Source of the DNA: JALZVT01 sp039029135
GTDB lineage: Bacteria > Pseudomonadota > Gammaproteobacteria > Pseudomonadales > Azotimanducaceae
NCBI GenBank assembly: GCA_039029135.1
Contig: JBCCGT010000021.1
Coordinates: forward strand, 1-64,000
Direction of reading: 5' to 3'
Length of the DNA: 64,000 nucleotides
Shown: in pieces, positions 54,539 through 63,921 of the stretch
Layout of the letters: every line of letters starts with the position of its first letter
Numbering within the stretch: position 1 is the stretch's first letter
The notes under the pieces: generated by a model
Database searches by the model: none
The model's input: the letters and a program-made list of their open reading frames with translations, nothing else
What the model was told of the DNA's origin: nothing
Made by a program: the position numbers and the translations under genes

Positions 54539-55213
54539 CTAGAAGGCGCTTTGCGGTACGGTGATGACGTCGCCCGGGCGGAGATCGTAGTTCGTCTCCA
54601 TCTCGCCGCGCCTGAGGATCCGATCCAGACGCACCGGCTGGCGGCTGCCGTCGCGGCGATACAGGCTCGCGTTGGATAGCGACGCGAACTCGTTGGCGCC
54701 GCCGGCCTCGAGCACGACGTCCAGCACCGTCATGCCCTGGCGATAGGGCAGCGATATCGGCCGCTGCACCGCGCCGGTGACGCGGACGCGCGAGCGGTAC
54801 TGGTTGCTGCCCATCTCGGTGACGATCACCGTGACGAATGGGTCGCGCACGTACTTTGCGAGTTTCTCTGAAATGCTGGCACTGACCTGTTCCGGCGTGC
54901 GGTCGCCCACGGCGATGTCGCCACCGAGCGGCACGGAAATCTTGCCATCTGGTCGCACCGGGACGTTGATGCTGAGATCTTCGTGCCGCCAGACGTTGAC
55001 CTGCAGGCTGTCCCCGACGCCGATTCGATAGGCGTCGTCGTATTCGAAGGCAGCGGGCGCGGCGGGTGCCGGCTGGGTCGCGGGCGCGCTCACCGCGTCG
55101 CCGCCACCGCCGCCGAAAGTCTCGCAGCCGGCGGCGAGGCCGACGACGACGAAGGCGGCAGCGAGGCGCGTGAAGCGAGCAATGAAACCAGAGAGCGGAC
55201 GGGCATTCGTCAT
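54539..55213 (-). CDS. Wza-like polysaccharide export lipoprotein
   Basis: A 224-aa polysaccharide export protein. Lipobox GLAAGC puts the lipidated cysteine at residue 30; then the poly-export motif YRIGVGDSLQVNVWRHEDLSINVPVRPDGKI and a SLBB-like domain (VRVTGAVQRPISLPYRQGMTVLDVVLEAGG). These proteins form the periplasmic/outer-membrane channel for exopolysaccharide. GAGGA lies about 9 bases before the ATG. With the barrel and PrsT it forms a partial exopolysaccharide operon. Confidence 0.88.
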   Translation of the reverse strand: MTNARPLSGFIARFTRLAAAFVVVGLAAGCETFGGGGGDAVSAPATQPAPAAPAAFEYDDAYRIGVGDSLQVNVWRHEDLSINVPVRPDGKISVPLGGDIAVGDRTPEQVSASISEKLAKYVRDPFVTVIVTEMGSNQYRSRVRVTGAVQRPISLPYRQGMTVLDVVLEAGGANEFASLSNASLYRRDGSRQPVRLDRILRRGEMETNYDLRPGDVITVPQSAF

Positions 55214-55420
55214 GACGAGCGATCCTCGGTCAGAAAAGCGATGTACGCCCTAATTCTAACCCGTCGGCGATTTGGAAAAAGGCGATCGCGCGACGCCCGC
55301 GTCGGCAATCCGTCACAGGTGCGACATTCGGGCGATCGATCGGCGTCTATCCGCCGCTATTGTTAAGTTGCTTGGTGCTGGCCACGGTTACTGTGCAGAT
55401 GGAGAGTCCATGCCGCGGCG

Positions 55421-56230
55421 CTAACGCCCGCTAAACTGCGGCGGGCGCTTCGCCGCGAAAGCGCGGCGCCCTTCCTTGTAGTCCTCGCTGTCGAAGCAGG
55501 CGTCGACGAGGCGCTGTACCGCCTCGAGATCCTGGCTGCGTCCACCGCGCTCCCAGGCGTCTATCGCGGCCTTTGCGGCACCCACGGTCAGCGGCGCGTT
55601 GCCCGCTATCCGCAGCGCGTAGGCGCTCACCTCGTCGTCCAGCGCGTCGTGCTGGAAACACGCGTTTACCAGACCCATCGACTGAGCCTCCGCCGTGTCG
55701 AAGTAGCGGGCGCTCAGCATGATGTCGCGGGCGCGCGCCGGGCCCACCAGGCGACAGAGTTTGCCGATGCCCTCGTATTCATAGCCGAGGCCGAGCCGCG
55801 CGGCGGGAATGCCGAAGGTCGACTCTGGCGTCGCGAAGCGCACGTCGGCCGCCAGCGCGGTGGCCAGGCCGCCGCCAATGCAGTAGCCGTCTATCTTCGC
55901 GATCAGGGGCTTCGAGAAACGGGCCAGCGCGCGCGATCCCCGACCCGAGATCTCGGCGTACTCTGCGCGCTGTGCGGCGCTTGCCCGGCGTGCGTCGAAC
56001 TCGGAGATGTCGGCGCCGGATACGAACGCCTTGCCACCCGCGCCGGACATGACGCAGACGCGCACCGTCGAGTCCTGTTCGAAGCTCTCGAAGATGTCGC
56101 CCATCGCCTGCCACATTTCGAGCGACAGGGCGTTGTGCCTGGCGGGATTGTTGAAGGTGACCCAGCCGATGCCGTCGGCGTCGATCTGCGCCAGCATGCG
56201 TTCGGTGTCGAGCTGCAGCTTTCGGGACAT
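55421..56230 (-). CDS. enoyl-CoA hydratase/isomerase
   Basis: A 269-aa crotonase. Typical oxyanion-hole segments are VMSGAGGKAFVSGADISEF (about 60-78) and IDGYCIGGGLATALAADVRF. The Glu region reads PAARLGLGYEYEGIGKL. GAGGAAACACC precedes ATG 56230, a good ribosome site. It is divergent from the acyl-CoA dehydrogenase gene, with which it probably belongs to one fatty or branched acyl-CoA pathway. Confidence 0.9.
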   Translation of the reverse strand: MSRKLQLDTERMLAQIDADGIGWVTFNNPARHNALSLEMWQAMGDIFESFEQDSTVRVCVMSGAGGKAFVSGADISEFDARRASAAQRAEYAEISGRGSRALARFSKPLIAKIDGYCIGGGLATALAADVRFATPESTFGIPAARLGLGYEYEGIGKLCRLVGPARARDIMLSARYFDTAEAQSMGLVNACFQHDALDDEVSAYALRIAGNAPLTVGAAKAAIDAWERGGRSQDLEAVQRLVDACFDSEDYKEGRRAFAAKRPPQFSGR

Positions 56231-56327
56231 GGTGTTTCCTCGCGTGGCGGGCTAGCGAAACTCTACGTCGCGACCATGCGATACTCAATCGAACGACAGT
56301 TTGCCGATGCGATTGAGGGGCGCGCGC

Positions 56328-57494
56328 ATGGACTTCGAAGAAACCGATGAGCATCAACTGATCCGGGACTCTGTGCGCAAGCTGTGCGCCGATTTTCCCG
56401 ACGAGTACTGGGCGCGCTGCGACAGCGAGGAGGAGTTCCCGTGGCAGTTCTATGACGCGATGGCGGCCGCGGGCTGGATCGGCGTGGCGATACCGGAAGC
56501 CTACGGCGGCGCCGGGCGCGGCATCACCGAGGCCAGCATCGTCCTTGAGGAAGTCGCCGCGTCCGGTGCCGCGATGAACGGTGCGACCGCGCTGCATCTG
56601 TCGGTGTTCGGCATGCACCCGGTGGTGAAGTACGGCAGCGAGGAGATGAAGCAGACCTATCTGCCCCCCGTCGCGCGGGGTGATCTGCATGTGGCCTTCG
56701 GAGTCACCGAGCCCGATGCGGGCACGGACACCTCATCGATCACGACGGCGGCGCGCCGCGACGGCGACCGCTACCTCGTCAAGGGACGCAAGGTCTGGAC
56801 CACCAAGGCGCTGATCGCGGAACGCGTGCTGCTCCTGGTGCGCACGACGCCGCCCGAGGACGTCGAGCGGCGCACCGACGGCCTGACGCTGCTGCTCGCG
56901 GAACTGCAGAAGCCAGAAGTCAGCATCAGCGCCATTCCAAAAGTGGGTCGCAATGCCGTCGCCACCTGCGAGGTGGTCTACGACGACCTGGAGGTGTCGG
57001 TCGCGGATCGCGTCGGCGAGGAGGGCAAGGGATTCCGCTATCTGCTGGACGGCCTGAACGCCGAGCGCATCCTGATCGCGGCGGAGGCGCTGGGCATCGG
57101 TCGGGCCGCGCTGCGCCGGGCGGTTAACTATGCGCAAGAGCGCGTGGTGTTCGGCCGCCCGATCGGCAAGAACCAGGGCGTCAGCTTTCCGCTCGGCGAG
57201 GCGCGCATGCGCCTCGATGCCGCGGAGCTGATGATTCGCAAGGCGGCGTGGAAGCTCGATACCGGGCAGCCCTGCGGCGCTGAGGCCAATATGGCGAAGT
57301 GGCTAGCGGCGGACGCGGCGTTTCAGGCCGCCGACCAGGCGATGCAGACCCACGGCGGCTTCGGCTATGCCCGCGAGTATCACGTCGAGCGCTACTGGCG
57401 CGAGGCGCGGCTCATGCGTATCGCGCCGATCTCGCAGGAGATGATCCTCAACTTCGTCACCGAGCACGTGCTCGACCTGCCGCGCTCCTATTGA
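56328..57494 (+). CDS. acyl-CoA dehydrogenase
   Basis: A 388-aa flavoprotein of the acyl-CoA dehydrogenase family. The N-terminal helical domain, FAD-domain motif VAFGVTEPDAGTDTSSI (about 130-146) and the C-terminal QTHGGFGYAREYHVERYWREARL (about 340-362) are in place. GAGGGG lies 7 bases before ATG 56328, choosing it over the upstream TTG/ATG frame. Its stop overlaps the convergent galM stop by 7 bp. It is divergent from the enoyl-CoA hydratase. Confidence 0.91.
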   Translation: MDFEETDEHQLIRDSVRKLCADFPDEYWARCDSEEEFPWQFYDAMAAAGWIGVAIPEAYGGAGRGITEASIVLEEVAASGAAMNGATALHLSVFGMHPVVKYGSEEMKQTYLPPVARGDLHVAFGVTEPDAGTDTSSITTAARRDGDRYLVKGRKVWTTKALIAERVLLLVRTTPPEDVERRTDGLTLLLAELQKPEVSISAIPKVGRNAVATCEVVYDDLEVSVADRVGEEGKGFRYLLDGLNAERILIAAEALGIGRAALRRAVNYAQERVVFGRPIGKNQGVSFPLGEARMRLDAAELMIRKAAWKLDTGQPCGAEANMAKWLAADAAFQAADQAMQTHGGFGYAREYHVERYWREARLMRIAPISQEMILNFVTEHVLDLPRSY

Positions 57495-58534
57495 GGTTGA
57501 GACGATTGGTCGGTCGTCGCCGGCCAGTCGAAGCTCAGTCTCGTCACGGATCGATAGGTCGTTCCGGGATCGAGGCGGTTGCTCGGGTAGCCGGGCTGAT
57601 TGGGCGCGTCGGGGTAGCCCTGCGGTTCTATGCAGAGCGCCTGGTGACGCCCGTAGTGCCGGTTGCCGATGCCACCCGCGTAGTCGAGCGTGTTGCTCGT
57701 GTAGATCTGCATCCCCGTCTGATTGGTCGCAACGTCGAGCGCGCGGCCGCTGGCCGTGTGCTCGAGGCGCGCGGCGTGACGCAGTCCATCGGCATCGATC
57801 GGCGCGTCGTCAGGCAGCAGAAAATGGTGATCGAAGCCGCCCGCGAGCTGAATCTGCTCGTGCGCGGCCTCGAGGTGCGCCGCGGTTAGAAGCCCGCCGG
57901 CGCGCAGGTCAAAGGGCGATCGCGCGACCTCGGCAACCTCGCCCTGCTGCAGCAGAGCGGCGTCGATCGGCAGGTATCGGTCGGCGGCGAGCGTCAGGCG
58001 GTGTTGCGACAGCCGTTCTTCCGCAGCCGGTGCGCCCGACAGATTGAAGTAGGGGTGCGGTGCGATCGATGCGACGGTGGGCGCGTCGCTGGCGGCGGAG
58101 ATGTCGATGAGGAGGTCCTTGCCGCGGACGCGGTAGCGAACGATCGCCTCGAGTTCTCCCGGGTAACCCTGATCGCCGTCTGCGCTCGTCAGCCCATAGC
58201 CGACGGCATCCTCAGTGTGGTCCAAGACGCGCCAGACGCGCTGGGCAAAGCCGAGCGGCCCGCCGTGCAGCTGGTCGCCACCGACGTTCGGCGTCAGGGC
58301 GTAGCGGCGACCATCGAGCGTGAAGGCGGCGCCGCTGATGCGGTTGCTGTGGCGACCGACGATCGAACCGAAATAGGGATGCTCGTATTCGTAGCCGCTG
58401 GCGTCCGCGCAGCCGAGTATCAGATCGACGGCGTCACCGCTGCGCTCCGTAACCTGGATGCGGGCGAGGCTAGCGCCAATCGCCAGCGTCCCGACGCGCA
58501 GTCCCGCGGTGCTGCTGATCCAGCGTGTTTTCAA
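57488..58534 (-). CDS. galM: aldose 1-epimerase (mutarotase)
   Basis: A 348-aa aldose epimerase interconverting alpha and beta sugar anomers. Residues seen are the substrate site GRHSNRISGAAF, the catalytic His in IAPHPYFNLSG, and the C-terminal Glu in ALCIEPQGYPDAPN. The start is a TTG at 58534 overlapping the von Willebrand A gene stop (TTGA) and preceded by CAGGGG; no ATG is available. This links it translationally to the AAA/vWA pair, an unexpected partner. Galactose genes are not nearby. Confidence 0.82.
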   Translation of the reverse strand: MKTRWISSTAGLRVGTLAIGASLARIQVTERSGDAVDLILGCADASGYEYEHPYFGSIVGRHSNRISGAAFTLDGRRYALTPNVGGDQLHGGPLGFAQRVWRVLDHTEDAVGYGLTSADGDQGYPGELEAIVRYRVRGKDLLIDISAASDAPTVASIAPHPYFNLSGAPAAEERLSQHRLTLAADRYLPIDAALLQQGEVAEVARSPFDLRAGGLLTAAHLEAAHEQIQLAGGFDHHFLLPDDAPIDADGLRHAARLEHTASGRALDVATNQTGMQIYTSNTLDYAGGIGNRHYGRHQALCIEPQGYPDAPNQPGYPSNRLDPGTTYRSVTRLSFDWPATTDQSSQPQ

Positions 58535-60525
58535 CCACGGCCCCTGAGGCTCGTTTTCTTGTGCTGCACATAGTCGACCAGGATGTACTCGCCGAGGCGC
58601 TCCGAGTCGGTATAGAACACGCGGCCGCCGTTGATGCGGGCGATCTGATCCATGAACGCGCGCAGGTAATCGCCGGCGTCGAGCATGAACGTGTTGATCG
58701 CGATACCTTTCTTTGTACAGCGCTTCACCGCGCTCAGCGTCGCGCGCAGCGTGTCCGGCGTGGGTGGGTAGGCGAAGATCGATTCGCCGTCTTCCAGGTG
58801 TGCCGTGGGTTCGCCGTCGGAGATCATGATGACCTGCTTGGTCGCGCCGCTGTGTTTGCCGAGCAGCTTTTCGGCTAGCAGCAACGCGTGCTGCATGTTG
58901 GTACCGAGCAGGTGTTCGTCCCACAGCAGATAGGGCAGGTCCTTCGGCTGCAGCTGATTCGCGTAGGCGGCAAAGCCGATGAGATAAAAACTGTCCTTGG
59001 GATACTGGGACGTAATGAGGTTATGTAGCGCCAGCGCGACGCGCTTGGCCGACGCGAACGAACCGCGCAGCGCCATCGACCAGGACAGATCAACCAGCAT
59101 CGCGGTCGCCGTCGAGGTGAGCGTCTCGGAGCGATAGATCGCAAAGTCTTCGGGCTGCAGCCGCACCGGGCTGGTGGAGCCCTCGCGCAGCAGCGCGTTG
59201 CGGATCGTCTCCGGCATGTGCAGATGGAACGGATCGCCGAACTCGTAGGGTTTGGTCTGCTCGATGCGCTCGCCGAAGCGACCTTCTTCGGGAACGGCGT
59301 GATTGCCAAGACTCTGGCGTTTCAAACGCTGGTAGATCTCGAGCAGCGCGCGTTGGCCGATCGCCCGCGAACCCCGCGGCGTCAGCTCCCAGCCGTCGCC
59401 GCGGTCGCCGCGCAGATAGCCCGCTTCTTTGAGCGCATCCATGATTTGCTGCAGATCACCAACGCGCTGCACGGCTTCGTCGCCCAGCAGTTTTCTCAGT
59501 GCCTCCTGATCGATGCCGCTGAGGTCCGCTTCGCGTTCCGCCCGCCCGAGCTGATCGATCATGCGGTCGATCTCGCTCATCTCGTTCATCAGATCCAGCG
59601 CGCTGCGCAGATCGATCGATTCGCGGCCGGAGAAGTCGTAGCGCGCGCCGTCGGGATTCAGGAAGTCGAGCTCTTTGGCCAGCGCGCGCATGGCCGCGTT
59701 CAGCTCCGGGTCTCCCAGGCGATCGTTCATCAGCTCGCTGAGCTGCTGGCGCTGTTCGCTGGACATGGAGTTCAGGAGCGACTGCGCGGCGGCCATCTGC
59801 TGGCGCATCTGCTCGAGCAGTTCATCCAGCGTCGCGGGCGGCGGGTCGCCAAACATGTCGCCGAAGCGCGCCATGAAGGCATCGAATTGCGGGTCTTCGC
59901 CCGCGATCTTGCGCACCAGCATCTCGTTGAGCGCCGCCAGCATCTCCTTCATGCGCTCGATGTCGCCGTCCGACAGGTTTTGCACCATTTGCTCGACGTT
60001 GTTGAAGAAGCTGCGCGTCATCGCCTCGCGCAGTTCGTTGAGCAGCGCGAGGTAGTCTTTCTGCGCGTCGGTGTCCAGAAACTCGTGCTGCTCGAGCGCC
60101 TTCATCTGCCCGGCGGCGTCGTTCGGCAGAGCGTCGAGCGCATCGCGATTACGGCGTGCGATTGCCTTCAGCACCTCGCTGCTGAACTCGCCGTCCGGAT
60201 TGTCCTCCAGCCAGCGCTCGGTCGTGGCGCGCTCGCGGGCGACGATGTCGTCCAGGCGGGTCTTGATGTCGTCCATGATGCTCGACAGATCGAAGCGCTT
60301 GAGCTGCTCGCGGCGGGACTCGCGCAGTGACCGCATGAGATCTCGCAGCCCCTGATTCATGCCGCCGGACATACCCCGCGACAGCAGATTGCGCAGCGCC
60401 CAGTCGAGGTCCCCGTACTCCATGAGATCCTGCGACAGCGCATCGAGTGCTGCCGTAGCGTCAACCGGTGGCTCCTGGGAGCCGTCCCATTCGCTGTAGC
60501 GGTGGCGGTTCGGAATGCTGCTCAC
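58531..60525 (-). CDS. von Willebrand A (vWA) domain protein, AAA-associated
   Basis: A 664-aa cytoplasmic protein (no signal peptide). Residues 1 to about 440 are long charged helices, probably coiled coils (ESRREQLKRF, ALAKELDF, QLGRAEREADL). The C-terminal vWA domain from about 470 holds the metal-ion-dependent adhesion site DLSWSMA (D479) and SDGEP. It starts at GTG 60525, 12 bp after the upstream AAA ATPase gene. Such MoxR/vWA pairs act as metal-inserting or assembly chaperones. Confidence 0.86.
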   Translation of the reverse strand: MSSIPNRHRYSEWDGSQEPPVDATAALDALSQDLMEYGDLDWALRNLLSRGMSGGMNQGLRDLMRSLRESRREQLKRFDLSSIMDDIKTRLDDIVARERATTERWLEDNPDGEFSSEVLKAIARRNRDALDALPNDAAGQMKALEQHEFLDTDAQKDYLALLNELREAMTRSFFNNVEQMVQNLSDGDIERMKEMLAALNEMLVRKIAGEDPQFDAFMARFGDMFGDPPPATLDELLEQMRQQMAAAQSLLNSMSSEQRQQLSELMNDRLGDPELNAAMRALAKELDFLNPDGARYDFSGRESIDLRSALDLMNEMSEIDRMIDQLGRAEREADLSGIDQEALRKLLGDEAVQRVGDLQQIMDALKEAGYLRGDRGDGWELTPRGSRAIGQRALLEIYQRLKRQSLGNHAVPEEGRFGERIEQTKPYEFGDPFHLHMPETIRNALLREGSTSPVRLQPEDFAIYRSETLTSTATAMLVDLSWSMALRGSFASAKRVALALHNLITSQYPKDSFYLIGFAAYANQLQPKDLPYLLWDEHLLGTNMQHALLLAEKLLGKHSGATKQVIMISDGEPTAHLEDGESIFAYPPTPDTLRATLSAVKRCTKKGIAINTFMLDAGDYLRAFMDQIARINGGRVFYTDSERLGEYILVDYVQHKKTSLRGRG

Positions 60526-60537
60526 GGGCGGCGCGCC

Positions 60538-61932
60538 TCAGGTGCCGGTGAAACTGATCCCGGCGCCCCGAGAATCTTTGTTGAGCATCTTGTGCAGATG
60601 CAGACCCTCGAGCACGAATTCGGTGACGCTCGCGCGCGCCGCCGCGGAGTCGGCACGCAGCAGATCAAACGCGGCGACCAGTTCTGGCAGCCGATCGGCC
60701 AGGTCCGCGTAGTCCGCCGCTGCGGCGTCCGCGCTGACCTCCGCCTCAAACCCTTCGGCGAACGCGCCGATCGTCTGCTCGAAGTCCGCGAGCTGAAAGT
60801 GCTGGTCGAACTCGAGCTTCACCGCGTGATTCACGAGGCCGCGCAGGATGCGCGCTTCTTCGCCATCTTCCATCGCCTCGAATTCGATCTTGCCCGCCAG
60901 CGACGGCAGCACGAAGTGCAGGTCGCAGATCCGTGGGATCGCGATCTCCTCAGTGTTGCGCAGCGCGCGCCGCACGGCGTTCGCGTTCAGTGCCTCGAGG
61001 CTTGCGATGCTCGCTCGCACGCTGACACCGGAATGCTGGCTGACGTCGCCCGAGCGGCGTGCCGCCTGGGTGATGCCCACGACGATTTCCTGCATGAACC
61101 TCGGCACCTGCAGGTCGATGTCGTCCACGGTCGGGCTGAACGCCTCCTGCGCCACGATGTCGATCTCTGCGGCGCTGGTGGTCGGATAGTGGGTGCGAAT
61201 AAGCGCCGCGTAGCGATCCTTCAGCGGCGTGATGATGCGGCCGCGATTCGTGTAGTCCTCCGGGTTCGCGGTCGCGACCAGCAGGATATCGAGCGGCAGA
61301 CGCACCCGATGTCCGCGGATCTGCACGTCGCGTTCCTCGAGGATGTTCAGCAGACCGACCTGAATGCGCTCGGCGAGATCCGGCAGCTCGTTGATGGCGA
61401 AGATGCCGAGATTGGCGCGCGGGATCATGCCGTAGTGCAGCGTCAGCTCGTCGGCCAGATAGCGACCCTCGGCGACCTTGATCGGATCGACCTCGCCAAT
61501 CAAGTCCGCGATGGTGATGTCCGGTGTCGCCAGCTTCTCGGCATAGCGCTCATCTCGCGAGATCCATTTGATGGGTGCGGCCTCGCCCTGTTCGGCGATC
61601 AGGGCGCGCCCCTGCGCCGTGACGGGTGCGAACGGCGACTCGGGCAGCTCCAGTCCGTCGAGCACCGGGATTTCGGGGTCCAGAAAGCGCGTCAGGCCGC
61701 GAATGATCCGGCTCTTCGCCTGGCCGCGTTCGCCGAGCAGCAGCACGTCCTGGCCGGCCAGCAGTGCGTTGGCGAGCTGCGGCAGGACGCTGTCGTCGTA
61801 GCCCAGCACGCCGGGCAGCAGCGGTTCGTTGTCTTTCAGGGCGCGGGTGAGGTTGCTGCGCAGTTCTTCGCGCAGGCTGCGGGGGCGGTAGCCGGAGGCG
61901 GTCAATTCGCCGAACGTGTGCGGTTGGCTCAT
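60538..61932 (-). CDS. AAA ATPase, magnesium-chelatase/MoxR-like
   Basis: A 464-aa AAA+ ATPase. The Walker A motif is variant, GERGQAKS (67-74), as in magnesium chelatase I and MoxR-type chaperones. Walker B is in LGIFAINELPDL (Asn in place of the first acidic residue, then Glu) and VATANPEDYTNRGR matches sensor 1. The C-terminal 170 residues form the lid. It begins the three-gene unit with the vWA protein and galM. Confidence 0.87.
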   Translation of the reverse strand: MSQPHTFGELTASGYRPRSLREELRSNLTRALKDNEPLLPGVLGYDDSVLPQLANALLAGQDVLLLGERGQAKSRIIRGLTRFLDPEIPVLDGLELPESPFAPVTAQGRALIAEQGEAAPIKWISRDERYAEKLATPDITIADLIGEVDPIKVAEGRYLADELTLHYGMIPRANLGIFAINELPDLAERIQVGLLNILEERDVQIRGHRVRLPLDILLVATANPEDYTNRGRIITPLKDRYAALIRTHYPTTSAAEIDIVAQEAFSPTVDDIDLQVPRFMQEIVVGITQAARRSGDVSQHSGVSVRASIASLEALNANAVRRALRNTEEIAIPRICDLHFVLPSLAGKIEFEAMEDGEEARILRGLVNHAVKLEFDQHFQLADFEQTIGAFAEGFEAEVSADAAAADYADLADRLPELVAAFDLLRADSAAARASVTEFVLEGLHLHKMLNKDSRGAGISFTGT

Positions 61933-62091
61933 CTAGGCGGCCAGATCTCTTTACTGCGGTGATGCCAGAAGAATATACAGGCCCAGGCCGGCTTTGGGTT
62001 CGCCGTCGCCGTCATGGCCCTGTGCCGGTGGCCGGTTTGGGTCTATTGCGGGGATTGGGTGCCGGTAGAAGGCGTCAGGGCAGACGCCGGT

Positions 62092-62952
62092 TTAGGCGCT
62101 GGTGGCCGGCTCCGGGGTCCGCAGCTTGGGCTCGCGGATGCGCAGATGGCCGTGGGCGAGGTCGCCGGTGACGTAGGTCTTCAGCATCTCGGTCAGCGCC
62201 TTCGGGTCGCCGCTCGCGTCGATCGGCTCGCCGATGGTCATGCGATAGCGCTGGCGGGTCTTGTTCAGCAGTTCGTGAAACAGCGTGATGTCGCGCAGTT
62301 CGTCGCTGACGAACGACAGGAAGTAGAACAGGGCGGAGTTGCGGGCATCGATGTGCATCGGGATCAGCGGGCAGTCGTACTTCTGCGCCAGATTGACCGC
62401 CGTGGGCTTCCAGGGCCGCTCGGTGAGCCCCGCCCAGGTCATGTAGGCGAGGCGGCCGGAGGGAAAGATCACCACTAGTCGTTCGTCGCGAAAGGCCTTC
62501 ACCATGGTGCGCACCGTTTCGCGCTGGCGCTCTCTCGTGCGGTTCTCCTCCAGCCACTCGACGGGAATGATGTTCTCCGCGAGTCCGGGCGCCATGCGAA
62601 TCGCGTCCCGATTGGCGAACAGCGTGATGTCTTCCCGGCGATGGGCGAGCGTCTCCCAGACCGCGATGCCGTCCGCGATGCCCGCCGGGTGGTTGGCCAC
62701 CACCAACCCGCGCCCGGTCTCGGGGATGTTTTCGGTGCCCCGGTGTTCCAGGCGCAGCTCGAGCAGGTCGCTGCAGTGGCGGAAAACCTCCGGGCCGGAG
62801 AGGCCCTGCACAGAGTCCACCAGATCGATGGCCCGCTGATAGCCCAGCACGGGCAGCAGGACGCGCTGCAGCAGGCGCCACAGGCGGGGATGGCGCCGCA
62901 GCCCCTCTGAGCGCTCCTTCAGCAACTGTTCGACAACATGGACTTCAGGCAT
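62092..62952 (-). CDS. PlsC-like acyltransferase
   Basis: A 286-aa lysophospholipid/glycerol acyltransferase-fold protein. The catalytic block is NHPAGIADG (H88, D94) with five residues between His and Asp, one more than the usual H-x4-D; the phosphate site is FPSGR (163-167). It could acylate lysophosphatidate or an ornithine lipid. It overlaps the hydrolase gene upstream by 8 bp, so it is translated from the same mRNA. Confidence 0.83.
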   Translation of the reverse strand: MPEVHVVEQLLKERSEGLRRHPRLWRLLQRVLLPVLGYQRAIDLVDSVQGLSGPEVFRHCSDLLELRLEHRGTENIPETGRGLVVANHPAGIADGIAVWETLAHRREDITLFANRDAIRMAPGLAENIIPVEWLEENRTRERQRETVRTMVKAFRDERLVVIFPSGRLAYMTWAGLTERPWKPTAVNLAQKYDCPLIPMHIDARNSALFYFLSFVSDELRDITLFHELLNKTRQRYRMTIGEPIDASGDPKALTEMLKTYVTGDLAHGHLRIREPKLRTPEPATSA

Positions 62953-63721
62953 CGCGGAGGAATTGTCTCACATGGTCGTTAAAAGCGTCGGCCTGCTGCA
63001 TGTTGACCGCATGCCCGGCATCCACGCGGACCTGGGTCAGCCGGCGCAGTCGGGTCGCGGCGAACGTCGCGTGCTCCGCGAAGCGTTTCTCGTGGACGCC
63101 CTGCAGCAGGAGGATACGCGAATCAAGCTCGGCCAGGCGCGGCCGCACGCAGGCATCGGGCACCGTGTGCGCGATCGTCAGGCCGATGCCCTGGGGATCG
63201 TGCAACGCGCAGCGCGCCAGCAGCGGTTCGTAGACGGCCGCCGGGAGGCTGGTGGCGAAGCGTGGGTGCATGGGCAGCTTGTCGATATAGGCGCGGCCGC
63301 GCGTTTCGATAGCGCGAATTACGTCGGGTCCGGAGCGCAGCCAGGCGGCGCGCAGCTTTTCTGGCGCGAACGCCGACATGGAGTTGGTGATGATCAGACC
63401 TTCGACGCGCTCCGGATGCCGCAGCGCGTAGTGCATGACGAGACCGGCACTCAGCGAATAGCCGCACAGATACCAGCGTTCGATCCCATGGTGCTCGCGA
63501 ATCTGCTCGATGTAGTCGACGTAGGCGGACGCGGTATAGGCAGCGGGATCCGTCGGCGCGGCCGACTCGCCGTGGCCTAGCAGCTCGGCGGTCAGCGGCC
63601 GGCACACCTGGCCGAGCGCCTCCAGGTTGAGGACCCACTGGGCCTGATTGCATAGCGAACCGTGCAAAAGCAGGAGATGGGGCCCCGACTCCTGTCCGGG
63701 ATGATGCTCGGTGTGCAACAC
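62945..63721 (-). CDS. alpha/beta hydrolase
   Basis: A 258-aa hydrolase. Motifs: LLLLHGSLCNQAQWV (oxyanion hole), CGYSLSAGL (catalytic S89 in G-x-S-x-S, unlike the usual G-x-S-x-G), GHGES and DAGHAVN (His). It resembles MenH/BioH-like esterases and lactonases. The likely start is GTG 63721; a TTG one codon later is possible. It is the first gene of a unit with the acyltransferase; the pair may remodel a lipid. Confidence 0.83.
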   Translation of the reverse strand: MLHTEHHPGQESGPHLLLLHGSLCNQAQWVLNLEALGQVCRPLTAELLGHGESAAPTDPAAYTASAYVDYIEQIREHHGIERWYLCGYSLSAGLVMHYALRHPERVEGLIITNSMSAFAPEKLRAAWLRSGPDVIRAIETRGRAYIDKLPMHPRFATSLPAAVYEPLLARCALHDPQGIGLTIAHTVPDACVRPRLAELDSRILLLQGVHEKRFAEHATFAATRLRRLTQVRVDAGHAVNMQQADAFNDHVRQFLRDA

Positions 63722-63781
63722 GCTGGCGGTTCTCGGCGCTCTTCTCGGCGCTCTTCGTGGCGCCGTCAGTCGATCAGTCAG

Positions 63782-63797
63782 TTAACTAATCTGTTAA
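63782..63797. promoter_or_regulatory. A/T-rich inverted repeat, possible operator
   Basis: TTAAC-TAATCT-GTTAA (63782-63797) is an inverted repeat with 5-base arms in an A/T-rich patch (63770-63800) between the divergent hydrolase and asparaginase-like genes. It could be an operator or part of a promoter. The rest of 63722-63909 shows only a repeated CGGCGCTCTTCTCGGCGCTCTTC motif at 63735-63757. Confidence 0.3.
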
Positions 63798-63921
63798 TCA
63801 GTGGTGTTCTCATGTCGCCCGGGCTCTAACCTCGCGGGAGGACCCGGTGCGGGCTGCGAAAGGCGTGGCCGGCGTCTGGCAGGTCCCCGACCTGACGGAC
63901 AGGCTGTGTATGCTACCGGAT

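Noticed and set aside
60502..61962. 486-codon plus-strand frame antisense to the AAA ATPase gene
   Set aside because: The minus-strand gene carries Walker-type motifs; the plus frame has no domain and is an antisense shadow.
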